In this document: positions 61,401-64,000 of the stretch, piece after piece
How the letters are laid out: each line of letters starts with the position of its first letter
Numbering within the stretch: position 1 is the stretch's first letter
NCBI RefSeq assembly: GCF_005239225.2
Contig: NC_133291.1
Span: forward strand, 310,001 to 374,000
DNA length: 64,000 bases
DNA from: Populus alba
Taxonomy: Eukaryota; Streptophyta; Magnoliopsida; Malpighiales; Salicaceae
Direction: 5' to 3'
The notes under the pieces: generated by a model
The model's database searches: none
Told to the model about the DNA's origin: nothing
Seen by the model: the letters and a program-made list of their open reading frames with translations, nothing else
Program-made: the position numbers and the translations under genes

Positions 61401-61875
61401 CACCGGACAGTGAATTAGAGAAAAGACTCAATGTTTGTAAATTTTGCAAGTACTTAAAGCTATCAGGTATTACACCAGTAAAGCTATTTGCAGACAAATT
61501 CAAGTACTCAAGGAGACTACAATTTCCCAACTGTGAGGGTATATCACCAGAGAAATAATTGGTGTTCAAATCAACAGTCTTTAACTGCTTTAACTGCCCA
61601 ATTTCAGGTCCCAATGGACCAGAAATTCCTAAGCCAGAAAGGTTCAAAGAAACCACACTATGACTTCTATGATCACATCCTATACCTAGCCAAGAACAAG
61701 GAGTCGAGTCTGAAGAATTCCAACTTGAAGTAATGGAAGTAGGCACAGAATCCCATTTCCTCAAGAGTGACATCAGAGCCAGGCCATCATAGTTCAAACC
61801 GGAGACACTATTAGTACATACAGACACAAAGCAACACCACAACAGCAAGAAGAATTGACGCAAAAAAAGATTCAT
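58434..61875 (-). CDS. PEPR1/2-like: LRR receptor-like kinase, PEPR1/PEPR2-like
   Basis: Two coding exons, 58878-61875 and 58434-58783, encode 1115 aa, matching PEPR length. PEPRs are plasma-membrane receptors for Pep danger peptides that trigger immune signalling. In order: signal peptide (residues 1 to about 26), N-terminal cap with CSWLGIGC, about 26 leucine-rich repeats of the plant extracellular type (GxIPxxLGNCxxLxxLxLSxN), a Cys-rich cap (PDLCVSCLPSGGLTC), membrane segment about 766-791, and a kinase domain: GRGTHGTV loop (about 834-841), Lys855, HRD Asp953, DFG Asp971, APE split across the intron. All catalytic residues are present; HRD retains Arg, so it is an RD kinase. The Met at 61947 lies in the 5'-UTR intron, so the start is 61875. 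Ligand specificity is inferred from family only. Confidence 0.9.
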
Positions 61876-61886
61876 GGTATTCTTAA

Positions 61887-61951
61887 CTACCCAGAAAATG
61901 ACAGAATAAAGGAAACTGGGGTTTGCAAGGAATGTTAGAAAGCACACTTAC
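61887..61951 (-). other. 65-bp 5'-UTR intron of the PEPR-like gene
   Basis: A strong donor (CTAG|GTAAGTGTG, exon end at 61952) and an acceptor (TTCTGGGTAG, ending 61887) bracket 65 bp immediately before the 11-nt leader piece preceding the start codon. This is near the minimum intron size in plants. Without splicing, an upstream Met at 61947 in frame would add 24 residues before the signal peptide. Confidence 0.55.
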
Positions 61952-62090
61952 CTAGCTAGAGTAAGCAAGAAAAGCAACCATTTGGGGAGCTGTGATTGTA
62001 GATACGAAAGGAATTTTTGAGGAAGACATAGATGCAAGGGAGTGCTGGTGTTGAATGGTGTCCTCGTGGATTCCTCTAGTGAAAAGGCAG

Positions 62091-62103
62091 TATATTTATA
62101 AAG
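62091..62103 (-). promoter_or_regulatory. TATA box of the PEPR-like gene
   Basis: Read on the minus strand this is CTTTATAAATATA, a good TATA box about 220 bp upstream of the start codon. Transcription would start near 62065. Confidence 0.6.
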
Positions 62104-63371
62104 GGGAAAAGAGTGGTTGGTCCTGTCGGTCTCAATCAAGAGTGTGAAATCTTAACAATTTCAACGCAGCTTCAAGCTACAGCCGTGTTGGTTTGGTTCA
62201 GACAGGGTCAGTCTAAAGTGGACTTCACTTTCTCAGTTTTTCTTGGTCTTTAAAAAGAGTCCTGTCATTACTTAAACAGGGGTTTTAACTTTAAGCTTTG
62301 TAGTAGCTTCGAGGGTTATTTTCAAGAGTGTGGACGGGACGCCCCGAGATAACCCCACACTCTTGGAAAAATCCACAACTAGGAAAAATCCTTGCGTTTA
62401 TAACCCCAAGAGCAATAAGGCTGAGGGGTTAGCATGAGTGCCGGGTTACCATTGAAGGATTAGTCAACTTTCTTTATAATAAAGTTTTTTTTTTTAGTTT
62501 AAGATTTTTGAAAAATAATTTTATTTGTGAACTCTTTAAAAATGTAACGAACTTGTTTCTTAAAAAATAAAAAAATCTGTGTATTTGCTTAAAACTTAAC
62601 CGAGTTGGTGTGAGTGTTTTTTTTTTTCTTTTTCTTTTTGCTTGATGATAAATGATATTCTCAAATTAGTTTATATGTTAATTGAGATTAACGAAATCTC
62701 AAGAACTTATATCTCATTTAAGCTTTGTGTGTGTATCACTAAATTAACTTTTTTTGAACCATACTTGAAACTTGAAAGCGTGAGTGTTTGGCAAGAATCT
62801 ATTGTGCCGTCCAAATGCCCACATTTCCTTATAGTAACTAGAGCCATTTTAGGTTGTGTTTTTTTTTTTTTTGAAAAATAATTTTTTAAATTTTTTTATG
62901 TTTATTTGTCATTATAAAAATTGATCAATAAAAAAATAAGAAAAATTTTATTTAATTTTTTAAAATATATTTTTCTTTTATTTTAAACAAAAAATATTTA
63001 TTAAAAATTATAAAATAATTAAAAATATTATTATTTATTAATTATATCAAATTTCATCCATACCAAACAACCTTTCATTTTCAGAGAAACAGAGAGAATT
63101 GCATAGAAGAGATGTTGGTTAGTATTTCAGCATGCTATAATTAATGCCAAATGGACGGGATGGTTGTTGTCAAATCAGGATTTGATTTATAATCTGCTTG
63201 ACAACTACACACGCAGTTGACTAATAGAAGAGATAGACCAAGTCTAGCTTCTTCTTTCTTTCTTTCTTTTCTTTTCTTTTTCTTGGAGGGGGGGTTGGTC
63301 AAGAGTGCATACTTGGATTTATCTATGAGCTCTTCTCTATTATTATTTTTATTTATTAATAGAGGACCAAA
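62104..63371. other. PEPR upstream region and intergenic repeats
   Basis: Includes one W-box-like TTGACTA on the minus strand (62462-62468), AT-rich repeat wording at 62860-63005, and a pyrimidine run of CTTT units at 63252-63285. No gene is supported. Confidence 0.45.
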
Positions 63372-63764
63372 ATGGACGGCTTAATTATCCTCCAATCACT
63401 CAAGTCTACAACTTTTTTCTGGCTCACAATGCATAACCCTTCAGCACTAGCCACCAACCAAGAACCAGGCCCTGCCTTTGATCTTGTAACTCAATTGGGT
63501 GGCTTTACTTTTAATAAAGCAGTTCTAAGCATAAATTCAATTGGGTCAAAGTCTCTCTTTTTTGATAGCCCACTTGGTCAAAAAACGAGAAAGGTTAGAG
63601 CTTCTTTGGGTTTGAGCAGTAGAAGTGGTTTTAAGAGTGTTTACAGGGCTATTAGGTTTCACTGTGAGAGAATCCCAATCGGGTTGGATTCGGTTCAGGG
63701 GATAATAATGGTAATCAAAGTGTTTTTTTCAGTTATTATTATCATTTGGAACCTGAGAAAATGA
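63372..63764 (+). CDS. Hypothetical 130-residue frame
   Basis: An open frame starting MDGLIILQSLKSTTFFWLTM with a middle of ordinary composition (PGPAFDLVTQLGGFTFNKAV) and ending in a hydrophobic stretch. No family recognised, no intron or promoter signals seen. It may be chance. Confidence 0.2.
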   Translation: MDGLIILQSLKSTTFFWLTMHNPSALATNQEPGPAFDLVTQLGGFTFNKAVLSINSIGSKSLFFDSPLGQKTRKVRASLGLSSRSGFKSVYRAIRFHCERIPIGLDSVQGIIMVIKVFFSVIIIIWNLRK

Positions 63765-64000
63765 CAATTTTGTTCTATACAGTATTGTGTGGTTGTTTGC
63801 GTTAATTGAGTAAGTACATGTTGGTTTATGAGAATGAAAGCAATGAAGAAAAAAAGGAGGATTTATTGAATAATTAAAGCTAACAACCCTGAACCAAACA
63901 TTCTTACAGCATTTCAAGACACTTGTTCTTAAAGGTCTTCCCTGAAGTTCCACTTTTTTATATATACTTTTTTGCCCTTTCTAGAAGAAAAAACATAAAA

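Noticed and set aside
61876..61947. Upstream Met of the PEPR-like frame
   Set aside because: It lies largely in a predicted 5'-UTR intron and would bury the signal peptide 24 residues in.
1..64000. tRNA or rRNA genes
   Set aside because: No cloverleaf with matching arms or rRNA core wording was recognised by eye; the one B-box-like site is better explained as a SINE.

Overview
This window is plant nuclear DNA. It is AT-rich, the genes are split by GT-AG introns, and every recognisable protein is of plant type: an autoinhibited Ca2+-ATPase, exocyst subunits, an LRR receptor kinase, PPR and plant CDK sequences. Gene content and the style of the AT-rich dispersed repeats suggest a woody eudicot, most likely poplar or willow. 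The lineage is an inference, not a match.

Layout. 1-4017: two tandem copies of a Helitron-like, minisatellite-rich repeat unit of about 1.6-2.0 kb with large palindromes. 5575-7175: a third, more diverged relative. 7176-12300: repeat-rich intergenic DNA with a SINE-like element, a MITE candidate and a cluster of inverted repeats. 13049-27842 (+): a 33-exon plasma-membrane Ca2+-ATPase of the ACA9 type, whose sixth intron holds an antisense Ty1/copia remnant. 30916-34219 (-): a six-exon MSR-type putative glycosyltransferase. 36819-39311 (-): a CDK-like kinase locus with an altered DFG motif and frameshifts. 41583-44255 (+): an EXO70 exocyst subunit, probably G clade, with an upstream ORF in its leader. 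46632-48017 (+): mitochondrial ATP synthase epsilon subunit. 48675-49726 (-): 3' fragment of a receptor-like kinase. 50079-55396 (+): EXO84B-like exocyst subunit. About 55879-55985: short decayed copy of part of the PEPR gene. 57110-58130 (-): decayed PPR gene. 58434-61875 (-): full-length PEPR1/2-like LRR receptor kinase.

The genes do not form an operon-like system. Two subunits of one complex (EXO70 and EXO84) lie about 6 kb apart. From memory, the order ACA9 - MSR - EXO70G - ATP synthase epsilon combines two Arabidopsis blocks (At3g21180-At3g21190 and At1g51630-At1g51650), so this looks like an ancestral gene order. I found no convincing previously undescribed system. The best leads are the Helitron-like units with conserved palindromic ends, the uORF ending 7 nt before the EXO70 start, the two non-GT donors in the Ca2+-ATPase gene, and the series of broken kinase and PPR copies.
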